Below are positions 1 through 6,868 of a stretch of 21,877 nucleotides of DNA, piece after piece (position 1 is the stretch's first letter; each line of letters opens with the position of its first letter). The DNA lies in NCBI GenBank assembly GCA_017303735.1, contig JAFLCF010000061.1, positions 1 through 21,877 on the forward strand, in the 5' to 3' direction. Below the pieces are notes generated by a model. The model saw only the letters and a program-made list of their open reading frames with translations. It had not been told where the DNA came from and searched no databases. Made by a program: the position numbers and the translations under genes. Source of the DNA: Anaerolineae bacterium. Its GTDB lineage: Bacteria > Chloroflexota > Anaerolineae > Anaerolineales > Villigracilaceae.

Positions 1-52
1 CCCAGCACCATGGACAGAATGCGGCTTATAGATCAGCCTGAAGTGCTTTTAT

Positions 53-61
53 TGGTATATA
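53..61 (+). promoter_or_regulatory. Putative extended -10 promoter for the TolB-like lipoprotein
   Basis: The string TGGTATATA fits an extended -10 element (TGn followed by TATATA at 56-61). No convincing -35 box is visible 16-18 bp upstream. Transcription would start at about 67-69, just before the ATG at 72, so the leader would be very short. Prediction from sequence only. Confidence 0.35.
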
Positions 62-62
62 A

Positions 63-1055
63 ATGAATAAGATGAAAAAACATCCTGCCCTTTTCTTAGG
101 AATGTTTGGATTAATAGTTGTCTTTGCCTGCAACATTCCTTCCGCCTCCACCCCAACCCCAGACCTGTTTGCCACTTTATCAGCTGCCACCCCGCTGCCA
201 GTTGATTCTCCTACCCAAACCCAATTCACAAACGAACCCACTGGCAAGATCGTCTTTGTCTGTCAGCTATTCAAAGCCCAGGCGAGCAATCAGATCTGCA
301 TCATCAATGCCGATGGTTCAGGGTTTCAACGCCTCACCACCGATAGCACCCGTCAGCATTACTATCCATCCTTATCTCCTGATGGCGCGAGTCTCATCTA
401 TGCGGCTTTTCGCGAACCGAACATTTACGAAATTTATGAGATGAATCTCGCCAGCGGAGTCGTTACGCAATTAACAGATCGTCTTGGTAATCTAAACGGA
501 CCTGAAATTTCTCCCGACGGTTCAACAGTTGCTTTCAAACTTTCTACTGCAAATTCAAATCAGATCTGGGTAATGGATCGTGATGGCAGCGACCCTCGCC
601 CAGTGCCCAACGCCCTTGGCTGGGACCCAACTTGGTCGCCGGATGATGCTTTCATCTTATTCGCCTCAGACATGCAGGGACTGATCCAGCTTTATAGAGT
701 CAAGCCTGATGGTAGCGAACTGCTAAAGATTAGCGACCTGCCCGCGATACGGGGAAGAAGCGATTGGTCGCCCGATGGACAGTTTATCGTTACCTATTCC
801 GGTCAGCCTTGGGAGCGTGATGTCTACATCATGAATGCCGATGGCTCGAATGCTCGCATGTTAACTCCGACTGGCGGCAACTCACAAGGGCCGTCCATTT
901 CGCCCGATGGGCAATGGGTGGCGTTTACTTCTTATTATGATAACTACCGCGTGGACAATGGTTGCGAGATCTACATCATGAGAGTGGATGGCTCTGATCT
1001 CCGCCGATTAACGAGCAATGATTACTGCGATTATCAACCCCGCTGGGGTCCGTAA
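63..1055 (+). CDS. TolB-like beta-propeller lipoprotein
   Basis: This is a probable exported lipoprotein carrying a WD40-like (PD40/TolB) beta-propeller. Residues 1-23 form a lipoprotein signal peptide with basic MNKMKK, a hydrophobic stretch and a lipobox ending VFAC (Cys23). A Thr/Pro-rich linker of about 35 residues follows. The rest holds about six repeats that alternate 'SPDG' turns with strands such as QIWVMDRDG, DVYIMNADG and EIYIMRVDG, each followed by an 'LT' strand. This pattern is typical of TolB C-terminal propellers and related periplasmic or cell-surface proteins. Blades of this kind usually bind proteins or ligands, and no catalytic residues are apparent. There are two possible starts, ATG 63 and ATG 72; the second (MKKHPALF) sits better relative to the extended -10 at 53-61. 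Its exact role is unknown. It appears to be transcribed alone or with the dehydrogenase downstream. Confidence 0.85.
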   Translation: MNKMKKHPALFLGMFGLIVVFACNIPSASTPTPDLFATLSAATPLPVDSPTQTQFTNEPTGKIVFVCQLFKAQASNQICIINADGSGFQRLTTDSTRQHYYPSLSPDGASLIYAAFREPNIYEIYEMNLASGVVTQLTDRLGNLNGPEISPDGSTVAFKLSTANSNQIWVMDRDGSDPRPVPNALGWDPTWSPDDAFILFASDMQGLIQLYRVKPDGSELLKISDLPAIRGRSDWSPDGQFIVTYSGQPWERDVYIMNADGSNARMLTPTGGNSQGPSISPDGQWVAFTSYYDNYRVDNGCEIYIMRVDGSDLRRLTSNDYCDYQPRWGP

Positions 1056-1065
1056 TGTTTTTGTA

Positions 1066-1085
1066 GGGGCGCGGTCATTGCGCCC
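1066..1085. repeat. GTAGGGGCG...CGCCC short hairpin repeat
   Basis: A 6-bp perfect inverted repeat (GGGCGC at 1067-1072 and GCGCCC at 1080-1085) encloses a 7-nt loop, just after the stop codon of the TolB-like gene. It has no U-tract on the + strand, so it is not a canonical intrinsic terminator. The 5' flank TTGTAGGGGC resembles a palindromic interspersed repeat I associate with Anaerolineae intergenic regions. That association is from memory and was not searched. Confidence 0.45.
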
Positions 1086-1111
1086 AATGGATACCAAGAA
1101 AGGATAATCCA

Positions 1112-1936
1112 ATGAACATTAAAGGTAAGGTTGTGATCGTAACCGGCGCTTCATCAGGGATTGGAGAAGCTACTGCCCGTGAATTTGGACGAGAAGGTGC
1201 CAAGGTAGTGTTGGCTGCCCGCCGGGTGGATAAACTGCAAACGCTTGCGCAAGAGATCGATGCGATGGGGACAAGCGCACAAGCTTATGTGATTCAAGCT
1301 GACCTTTCCAAGCTTGATGATATTCAAAAACTCGTTGCAGATACCATTGCGATCTTCGGGCGCATTGATGTGCTGGTGAATAATGCTGGGTTTGGGCGTT
1401 TGGATTGGTTGGAGAACCTGGACCCGATCAAAGATATTCAGGCGCAGATCGATGTCAATGTTATGGGTGTCATTCAAACAACCCGTCAGGTCTTGCCGGT
1501 GATGATCGCACAACGCAACGGCAGTATTATCAATATGTGTTCGATGGCGGGCTTGGTGGCAACACCAACATACTCTATTTATGCAGCTTCGAAACATGCC
1601 GTGCACGGATTTTCTGAAGCCTTGCGGCGTGAGGTTAAGCCGTGGGGCATTGACGTCTCACTGATCTACCCGGGCGGTGTCGTGACCGAGTTTTCAGCGC
1701 ATGCAGGCATCAAACGCAAGACCAATGCCACCACACCCAAGTTCATGCTGCTTACAGCAGAACAGGTTGCGAAAGCTGTGGTAAAACTGGTGCGCCATCC
1801 GCGCCGGATGTGGATCATTCCCTGGCTGTGGAGTGTGACCGTTTTTATGAACCGCTTTCTGCCGGGGTTGGTGGACCGAACCACGATTAAGAATTTTACG
1901 ATCCCTGAGCGAGCGGATGAGTTGAAGAAAAGGTAG
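1112..1936 (+). CDS. SDR family NAD(P)-dependent oxidoreductase
   Basis: This is a classical short-chain dehydrogenase/reductase, a cytosolic Rossmann-fold enzyme that reduces or oxidises carbonyl/alcohol groups with NAD(P)H. The cofactor glycine motif TGASSGIG is at residues 11-18, NNAG at 90-93, and the catalytic tetrad is Asn116, Ser144, Tyr157 and Lys161 (YAASK). Arg residues just after the second strand (AARR, 36-38) suggest NADP(H) preference, which is inference. The length of 274 residues includes a C-terminal extension (WIIPWLWSVTVFMNRFLPG) that may associate with membrane, as in DltE/YqjQ-like SDRs. The start ATG at 1112 is supported by AAAGGA about 6 nt upstream. Substrate is unknown. 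Close homologues are usually annotated only as SDR oxidoreductase. Confidence 0.93.
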   Translation: MNIKGKVVIVTGASSGIGEATAREFGREGAKVVLAARRVDKLQTLAQEIDAMGTSAQAYVIQADLSKLDDIQKLVADTIAIFGRIDVLVNNAGFGRLDWLENLDPIKDIQAQIDVNVMGVIQTTRQVLPVMIAQRNGSIINMCSMAGLVATPTYSIYAASKHAVHGFSEALRREVKPWGIDVSLIYPGGVVTEFSAHAGIKRKTNATTPKFMLLTAEQVAKAVVKLVRHPRRMWIIPWLWSVTVFMNRFLPGLVDRTTIKNFTIPERADELKKR

Positions 1937-1940
1937 TAAA

Positions 1941-1980
1941 CGTCATTGCGAGCTGTGTTCTTTATGGTGAAGCAATGACG
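1941..1980. repeat. CGTCATTGC...GCAATGACG interspersed inverted repeat
   Basis: Perfect 9-bp arms (1941-1949 and 1972-1980) flank a 22-nt loop that begins GAGC and ends GAA, between the SDR stop codon and the rhodanese RBS. The layout CATTGCGAG...GAAGCAATG is that of a short palindromic repeat element seen between genes in several bacterial groups. Copy number in this genome cannot be seen from one window. Confidence 0.5.
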
Positions 1981-1999
1981 AAGAAAAAATAATTGCCTT

Positions 2000-2005
2000 G
2001 GAGGG
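2000..2005 (+). promoter_or_regulatory. Shine-Dalgarno for rhodanese gene
   Basis: GGAGGG lies 9 nt upstream of the ATG at 2015. It is one of the strongest ribosome binding sites in the window and fixes the start of the rhodanese gene. Confidence 0.7.
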
Positions 2006-2014
2006 CAGTGTCAT

Positions 2015-2356
2015 ATGGGATTTCTATCCAAACTTTTTGGTCCGTCGGTGCCAACCATCACCGCAGAAGAATTGAACGAGAAATTGAAGTTCGGGAAACA
2101 TCCATTGGTTTTGGATGTACGTCAGCCGGATGAGTTTCGCACGGGGCATGTCGCTGGGGCGAAGCTGGTTCCGTTGAATGAGTTGTATCGTCACATGAAG
2201 GAACTTCCGAAAGGACGAGAGATCGTCTGCATTTGCGCTAGTGGAAATCGCAGCACAACAGCTGCAAAAGCATTAGCTAAGGAAGGCTTCAATGTCTTTA
2301 ACGTTCAGGGTGGCATGCTTGCCTGGCGTAGAGCTAAACTTCCCATGCAGAAGTGA
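2015..2356 (+). CDS. Single-domain rhodanese-like protein
   Basis: This is a small cytosolic rhodanese (sulfurtransferase-fold) protein of 113 residues. The N-terminal stretch MGFLSKLFGPSVPTITAEEL leads into the rhodanese core: LVLDVRQPDEFRTGHVAGA (31-49) is the CH2A region, and the active-site loop is CASGNR with catalytic Cys74. The six-residue loop starting with Cys is typical of persulfide-carrying rhodaneses of the GlpE/PspE/YgaP type, so it probably accepts and passes on sulfane sulfur. The physiological donor and acceptor are unknown. A strong RBS at 2000-2005 and an intrinsic terminator at 2358-2389 delimit the gene; it is the last gene before the convergent sulfatase-recJ unit. Confidence 0.93.
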   Translation: MGFLSKLFGPSVPTITAEELNEKLKFGKHPLVLDVRQPDEFRTGHVAGAKLVPLNELYRHMKELPKGREIVCICASGNRSTTAAKALAKEGFNVFNVQGGMLAWRRAKLPMQK

Positions 2357-2357
2357 T

Positions 2358-2389
2358 AAAAAGAGACAGCCAGTCGGCTGTCTCTTTTT
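2358..2389. terminator. Bidirectional intrinsic terminator
   Basis: A perfect 14-bp stem (2358-2371 paired with 2376-2389) has a 4-nt AGTC loop. The core GAGACAGCC is flanked by A5 on one side and T5 on the other, so each strand reads as a stem followed by a U-run. It lies 2 bp after the rhodanese stop codon and 12 bp beyond the sulfatase stop codon on the other strand, and so can end both convergent units. Confidence 0.9.
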
Positions 2390-2400
2390 ATTTGGAATGG

Positions 2401-3729
2401 CTAGGGCGTATTCTGTAAAACTTTTAGCCATTGCATATGTTCTTCAATCAAATCGCGATAGGCGGGGTCATTGATCAGGTTCTCAAGTTGATATGGATCT
2501 TTTGTCAGATCATAAAACTCAGACGTGTCTTCGAATATCTCGGCATAAACGTACTTCCCCGAATGGACCGCTGAGAAAACTCCGCGCCCGGGCCAGCCTT
2601 CGAGCAAAATACCATCACGCCATTTTGTGTTTCCCGAAAATAGGTCAAGGATGGACATCCCATCCATTTCTTCAGGGATCGGAATGCCTGCCAGATCAAG
2701 TGCAGTTGGGGCAATGTCGATGTTCCCAACCACATGCTCTTCATCCAAATAGGGTTGAGAGATCAGCGGAGGATAGCGGATCGCAAAGGGCACACGGCTG
2801 ACCTCATCGTAATAGCGGTTCTTCGTTACAAGTCTGTGCTCACCCCAATGCACGCCATTGTCAGAAATATAGAGAATGAAGGTATTGTCTAGCTCGCCTT
2901 GGTTTTCAAGCTCCTGTAATATTTTCCCGATCGCGCGGTCGAGTGAGACCAGCGTACGCAATTGATTGAGCCGGAACACGTCTGTGCTGACGATCACATC
3001 GGGCGGTAGGAGTGGTTCATTTGCCAGCCAGTTCGGTTTATCTGAAACATCTTCTTCATTGAAGCTGGGCGGACGGTGCGGCGGTAGGTCATCGAAAAGA
3101 TTTGCATCTTCCGGCGCAGGGGAAACTGGGCTGTGTGGCGCATTGGGCGTGTACAGCAATATGAATGGTTTGTTCTTTTTGCCTGCCTGTTGCAGAAAAT
3201 CGATCACATAATTGCCTAGTGTGTAGGTCACATATTCGCCTTGATGACGGATCCATTCCCCATTCACATTAAGATTCGGATTTTCGTATCTCGTTTCGCC
3301 ATGTTTGTAAGAGACCCAGTAATCATATTCAGGGCGCGGCTCACCCTTCCATGAATTTAAATACTTACCTACCAACCCGGTGTAGTAACCATTTTCATGC
3401 ATTAATTCAATAAAGGTTGGTTTTTCCAAACTAAGATCGTTGTTCAGCACTCCATGTTCGTGCGCGTATGAACCCGTCAGAATGCTTGCACGGCTGGGGC
3501 AGCACAGCGGTGTGGTAACAAAGGCATGTTTGAATTCAACACCCTGGTCGAAGAGCGCCGCCGTTGTTTCAGGCATATACTCCATCGTATCGTAGCGTTG
3601 ATCGTCCGTGACGATGATCAGGATGTTAGGACGTTCGTCTTCTACAAATAGGTTTTGACACCCAACTGCCATGGGTGAGATCGTCAAGATCAAAAGAAGC
3701 GGCAGGAACAAGCGTTTAAGATGTTTCAT
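2401..3729 (-). CDS. Sulfatase family lipoprotein
   Basis: This is a formylglycine-dependent type I sulfatase of the alkaline-phosphatase superfamily, 442 residues. The signal peptide (residues 1-24) ends in a lipobox AVGC, so Cys24 is probably lipidated and the enzyme faces outward. Metal-binding DD lies in IIVTDDQRYD (Asp42, Asp43). The sulfatase signature is CCPSRASILTG, where Cys76 (CxPSR) is the residue converted to formylglycine. A downstream His-rich metal/substrate segment includes TPNAPHSP and YISDNGVHWGEH. The C-terminal part (SVFSAVHSGKYVYAEIF...EFYDLTKDPYQLENL) matches arylsulfatase/N-sulfoglucosamine sulfohydrolase-like enzymes. The substrate cannot be told; sulfated polysaccharides are a possibility. 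It starts 5 bp after recJ ends, so the two are probably co-transcribed. No clear Shine-Dalgarno is present. A formylglycine-generating enzyme must be encoded elsewhere. Confidence 0.93.
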   Translation of the reverse strand: MKHLKRLFLPLLLILTISPMAVGCQNLFVEDERPNILIIVTDDQRYDTMEYMPETTAALFDQGVEFKHAFVTTPLCCPSRASILTGSYAHEHGVLNNDLSLEKPTFIELMHENGYYTGLVGKYLNSWKGEPRPEYDYWVSYKHGETRYENPNLNVNGEWIRHQGEYVTYTLGNYVIDFLQQAGKKNKPFILLYTPNAPHSPVSPAPEDANLFDDLPPHRPPSFNEEDVSDKPNWLANEPLLPPDVIVSTDVFRLNQLRTLVSLDRAIGKILQELENQGELDNTFILYISDNGVHWGEHRLVTKNRYYDEVSRVPFAIRYPPLISQPYLDEEHVVGNIDIAPTALDLAGIPIPEEMDGMSILDLFSGNTKWRDGILLEGWPGRGVFSAVHSGKYVYAEIFEDTSEFYDLTKDPYQLENLINDPAYRDLIEEHMQWLKVLQNTP

Positions 3730-3734
3730 AGTAT

Positions 3735-5465
3735 TTAAGAGGCTTTCAGATCTTTCAAGTTGAGTTGATAGGTAATGCGCCCGTTGTATTCATTGGGTTC
3801 AAATGTAAACAGAATATCCACACGCGCAGGCATGGATTTATGCCAATCACCGAGTCTGAATCCGATGGCATCATGTGCGATCCCTTTTTCATCTTCGAGC
3901 GACATCTTCAAATGTTTTCCATCTGCTCCGACCACACGCGAATTTTTGACTTTGACATTGCGTGCCACGAAAGACGCTTCACGATTGCCATAGCCGGTGG
4001 GTTCGAGATACTTCAATCCTTTTTCATACACATCTGGGCGCATTTCGGATAAAGAAACTTCCGCATCTGCCGTAACGGTGGGCTTGAGTTCTGTTCCTGA
4101 GAGCTTTTCCTCGGCGATGGCTTTTAGGCGTGCCATCAGTTCAGGCAGGTTCTCATTCCGTACTGTGAACCCAGCCGCCGCGGCATGACCTCCATGCCGC
4201 ACAAGCAAGTCGGCACATTGGTCGAGTGCATCGGTGATATGAAATTCAGGGATCGAACGGCACGATCCGCGGGTTTCTTCTTCCCCCTTTGCAGCAACAA
4301 TGGCAGGACGGTAATATTTTTCAGTGAGGCGCGATGCCGCTAACCCAACGACTCCAGAATTGAAGTTTTCAGCGGCAGCGAAGAAAAGATAGGCATCAGG
4401 GTCTTCGTTGAGTACCATTTCTTCGGCACGGGTTTGCATATCTCGAGTGATGCGCTGACGTTCGCGGTTTTGCATATCCAACTGTTGGGCAAGTTCACCG
4501 GCTTTGAAGACATCGGTCGTGGTCAATAGTTCGAAGGCTGCGAGTGCTTCTTTCAACCGTCCTGCCGCATTGAGGCGTGGACCCAGCCCAAAGCCAATGT
4601 TGCCAGCATTCACTTTGGCTAATGAAATATCCGAGACGGCTGCCAAAGAAAATAAACCCTGGCGCGTGGTTTGGCGCATTTGTTTGAGCCCTTTTTTGAC
4701 GAGCACTCGATTCTCGCCGATGAGCGGAGCGAGGTCTGCTACGGTCCCAAGAGCGACGAGATCGAGTAATGAGTAGAGAAGTTGACCATTGACCACGGAA
4801 GATGGACCATGGTCGATGGTCGATGGTCTATCTTCCGATAACAAGGCTTCAGCGATCTTGTATGCAATGCCCACACCTGCGAGATCTTTGTCGGGGTAGG
4901 CATCACCGTGACGTTTGGGGTTGATGACAGCAAGTGCAGAGGGGAGATTGTCTTCGTCGGGGTGGTGGTGGTCGCTGATAATGAGATCAAGCCCAATGGT
5001 TTGGGCATGAGCCGCTTCGGCAGGCGAACGGATGCCGCAATCGACGGTGATGACCAGCTTTACACCGTCTGCTTTTAATTCATCCAATGCATTGTTGTTG
5101 AGACCATAGCCTTCTTCGAAGCGATTGGGGATGTAGCCGCGCACGTTCGCGCCGTGTTTTTTCAGAGCTTCGACAAGCAGAGCTGTGGCAGTGACGCCAT
5201 CCACGTCGTAGTCGCCATAGATAGCGATGGGCTCATTATTTTTTATGGCATATTGAATTCGGTCGACCGCTGTATGCATATCGGTCATTTGGAAGGGATC
5301 GGTGTTGATGTTGGGTTCGCCGCGTAAATACGTGCGCGCACTTGGGTCGTCGGCGAAACCGCGATTGAAGAGCACCTGCCGCAACAGCGGGGGAAAGGCT
5401 GCAAGGGCTGAATCAGCTTCGGGCGTGATGCGAGGCGAGATATTCCAAAGTTTATCTTGGGTCAT
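3735..5465 (-). CDS. recJ: Single-stranded-DNA-specific exonuclease RecJ
   Basis: RecJ is a cytosolic 5'-3' single-strand exonuclease of the DHH phosphoesterase family, used in RecF-type recombination, mismatch repair and base-excision repair. The DHH catalytic motifs are all present in the 576-residue form starting at ATG 5465: YGDYDVDG (Asp85, Asp87, Asp89), VDCG (Asp142), DHHH (165-168), the GFGLGPRLNAAGR block (291-303) and the DHHA1 motif GGHAAAAGF (425-433). An OB-fold-like C-terminus follows. A TTG at 5501 would add 12 residues, but MTQDKLWNISPRI is the usual RecJ N-terminus, so ATG 5465 is preferred. Between AEALL and LLDLVALGTVAD is an unusual segment, residues 210-228, encoded by an array of 7-bp units (4782-4837). 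It lies between conserved blocks and keeps the frame, so the protein is probably functional. Confidence 0.95.
   Translation of the reverse strand: MTQDKLWNISPRITPEADSALAAFPPLLRQVLFNRGFADDPSARTYLRGEPNINTDPFQMTDMHTAVDRIQYAIKNNEPIAIYGDYDVDGVTATALLVEALKKHGANVRGYIPNRFEEGYGLNNNALDELKADGVKLVITVDCGIRSPAEAAHAQTIGLDLIISDHHHPDEDNLPSALAVINPKRHGDAYPDKDLAGVGIAYKIAEALLSEDRPSTIDHGPSSVVNGQLLYSLLDLVALGTVADLAPLIGENRVLVKKGLKQMRQTTRQGLFSLAAVSDISLAKVNAGNIGFGLGPRLNAAGRLKEALAAFELLTTTDVFKAGELAQQLDMQNRERQRITRDMQTRAEEMVLNEDPDAYLFFAAAENFNSGVVGLAASRLTEKYYRPAIVAAKGEEETRGSCRSIPEFHITDALDQCADLLVRHGGHAAAAGFTVRNENLPELMARLKAIAEEKLSGTELKPTVTADAEVSLSEMRPDVYEKGLKYLEPTGYGNREASFVARNVKVKNSRVVGADGKHLKMSLEDEKGIAHDAIGFRLGDWHKSMPARVDILFTFEPNEYNGRITYQLNLKDLKAS
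4782..4837. repeat. Palindromic 7-bp unit array inside recJ
   Basis: Eight consecutive 7-bp units run from 4782 to 4837: TTGACCA twice, CGGAAGA, TGGACCA, TGGTCGA twice, TGGTCTA and TCTTCCG. The outer CGGAAGA (4796-4802) and TCTTCCG (4831-4837) are exact reverse complements, and the GGACCA/TGGTC units pair across the centre, so the array can fold as a nested imperfect hairpin. In recJ it encodes about 19 residues (SEDRPSTID...) in an otherwise conserved protein. It resembles a mobile short repeat that landed in frame. Confidence 0.75.
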
Positions 5466-5478
5466 AGTGAGTGTGCGG

Positions 5479-5484
5479 AGTATA
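5479..5484 (-). promoter_or_regulatory. Putative -10 box of recJ
   Basis: On the - strand TATACT ends 13 nt before the recJ ATG (5465), with a poor -35 candidate TTCCTA 17 bp further upstream. Transcription from it would give a leader of only about 6 nt. This agrees with the absence of a Shine-Dalgarno before recJ. Prediction only. Confidence 0.3.
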
Positions 5485-5524
5485 AACGAGTCCAAAGTCA
5501 ATAGGAAGGGATGTGTTCGCGGGT

Positions 5525-5530
5525 TATAAT
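5525..5530 (+). promoter_or_regulatory. -10 box directing an apparently leaderless mRNA
   Basis: A consensus TATAAT ends exactly 7 nt before the ATG at 5538, leaving no room for a ribosome binding site. RNA polymerase normally starts about 6-8 nt after the -10 box, which places the first transcribed base at or next to the A of the ATG. No good -35 is visible. The same arrangement recurs before tgt (9502-9507). Confidence 0.55.
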
Positions 5531-5537
5531 TTGAACA

Positions 5538-5942
5538 ATGGAAGAATTTTCGCTTACCACACCTGCTTTGTTGTTCCCCACAGTTTCGTTGTTGATGCTG
5601 GCGTACACGAATCGATTTTTGACTCTGGCGACCATTATCCGCAATTTAAATGATCGTTATCACGATAGTATGGATAAGAATCTGCTGGCGCAGATCGATA
5701 ATCTACGCTATCGCGTGTATCTCATTCGAAATATGCAGATTGCTGGCGTGCTGAGTTTGTTGATGTGTGTGGTGAGTATGTTCGCACTTTTTGCCGGTTG
5801 GACGGATGGCGGCACTTGGAGTTTCGGTATTGCACTGGTCTTGATGATTATCTCACTGGGCATTTCCTTGCGCGAGTTACAGATCTCGGTGGGTGCCTTG
5901 GATCTGTTGTTGACGAATTTGGAAGAACACGAAACAAAATAA
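5538..5942 (+). CDS. DUF2721 family membrane protein
   Basis: This 134-residue membrane protein looks like a member of the DUF2721 family, judged from the segments ALLFPTVSLLMLAYTNRF near the N-terminus, IRNLNDRY, and IDNLRYRVYLIRNMQIAGVLSLL. Three hydrophobic stretches lie at about residues 8-25, 68-88 and 93-112, followed by a helical tail (LRELQISVGALDLLLTNLEEHETK) that is probably cytosolic. The function of the family is unknown. Its start codon lies 7 nt after a TATAAT box, so translation is probably leaderless. It is divergent from recJ, the two starts being only 72 bp apart, and 41 bp upstream of the nucleotidyltransferase gene. Confidence 0.85.
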   Translation: MEEFSLTTPALLFPTVSLLMLAYTNRFLTLATIIRNLNDRYHDSMDKNLLAQIDNLRYRVYLIRNMQIAGVLSLLMCVVSMFALFAGWTDGGTWSFGIALVLMIISLGISLRELQISVGALDLLLTNLEEHETK

Positions 5943-5983
5943 TTGCAGTGTGTTTGAAACCCACGAATTAATCGAAGGTGGTT

Positions 5984-6820
5984 ATGGAAGCGGATACGCT
6001 TATTCAGTACATCGTGAACGAGATACGAACCGTTGCTGGGGTGAAAGCCATTGTTTTGGGCGGTTCTCGCGCCAGAGGGACGCATACGCCATCTTCGGAT
6101 GTTGACTTGGGAATTTACTACGACCCAAGCCAGCCAATGGATTTGGATGCCTTAGGCAAGATAGCGTCCAAACTCGACGACGAACACCGCGCGGATGTGA
6201 TTACGGGCATCGGCGGCTGGGGTCCGTGGATCAATGGAGGCGGCTGGCTGCGGATTCAGTCTCTGCCTGTGGATTTTCTGTACAGGGATTTGGATAGAAT
6301 CAAGACCTACATTGACGCCTGCCTGAATGGCAAAGAGGAAATTTTCTACCAGGCTGGGCACCCGCACGGATTTGTCACGTCTATTTATTTGGGGGAGGTG
6401 GCACTTTGTAAACCTTTGTATGACCCGGAGGGAAGCATTGCAGAGTTGAAGGGGAAAGTCACTCCGTATCCAGAGGCATTGCAAAAAGCGACCTTCTCCA
6501 GCTTTGCATGGGAGATCGATTTTTCGGTGATGATCGCCAAGAAAAGTATCGAACGAGCGGACGTGAACTATGCGGCTGGCAGTTGCTTTCGCGCGGTGAT
6601 GTGTATGTTGCAGGTGTTATTTGCTTTGAATAAAGAATATTGGATGAATGAAAAAGGCGCGCTTGCCATCACAGACCGTTTTGCGATAAAGCCTGCTGAT
6701 TTTCGAAACCGGGTAAACGAGATTTACAGGCTGTTGGATGCTTCTCCCGAAGCGACAGAGCGAGCGGTGAACTTGTTGAAGGGATTAAGTGATGATGTCA
6801 ACACGCTGTTGCCGAAATGA
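5984..6820 (+). CDS. Nucleotidyltransferase domain protein
   Basis: This protein has the DNA polymerase beta-like nucleotidyltransferase fold at its N-terminus: GGSRARG at residues 26-32 followed by SSDVDLGIYY, with metal-binding Asp39 and Asp41 (DxD). The third acidic residue probably lies near PVDFLYRDLDRI. The C-terminal half is helical and resembles the substrate-binding half of kanamycin-nucleotidyltransferase-like or DUF4037-type proteins (SFAWEIDFSVMIAKKSIERADVNYAAGSCFRAVMCMLQVLFALN). Such proteins transfer an NMP group to small molecules, or act as antitoxin-like MNT proteins. No HEPN partner gene is adjacent, and the C-terminal helices may play that role internally. The chosen ATG at 5984 follows AAGGTG at 5975-5980; an upstream GTG at 5978 is possible but overlaps that site. 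Substrate unknown. Confidence 0.85.
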   Translation: MEADTLIQYIVNEIRTVAGVKAIVLGGSRARGTHTPSSDVDLGIYYDPSQPMDLDALGKIASKLDDEHRADVITGIGGWGPWINGGGWLRIQSLPVDFLYRDLDRIKTYIDACLNGKEEIFYQAGHPHGFVTSIYLGEVALCKPLYDPEGSIAELKGKVTPYPEALQKATFSSFAWEIDFSVMIAKKSIERADVNYAAGSCFRAVMCMLQVLFALNKEYWMNEKGALAITDRFAIKPADFRNRVNEIYRLLDASPEATERAVNLLKGLSDDVNTLLPK

Positions 6821-6868
6821 ACCATAGTTGGCGAAAGAACGTTCACGACAAAAACAAAGAGAGAGTGT

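Noticed and set aside
4782..4837. CRISPR-like or minisatellite interpretation of the recJ 7-mers
   Set aside because: Units are adjacent without spacers and only 7 bp long, so it is not a CRISPR array.
5496..5501. TTGACT on the - strand as a -35 for recJ, paired with TATACT at 5479-5484
   Set aside because: The spacer would be only 11 bp, too short for a sigma-70-type promoter; the TTG there is also an unlikely recJ start.
6837..6844. GAACGTTC palindrome upstream of the serine hydrolase
   Set aside because: Eight bases of symmetry is expected by chance in a window of this size and no promoter is associated.
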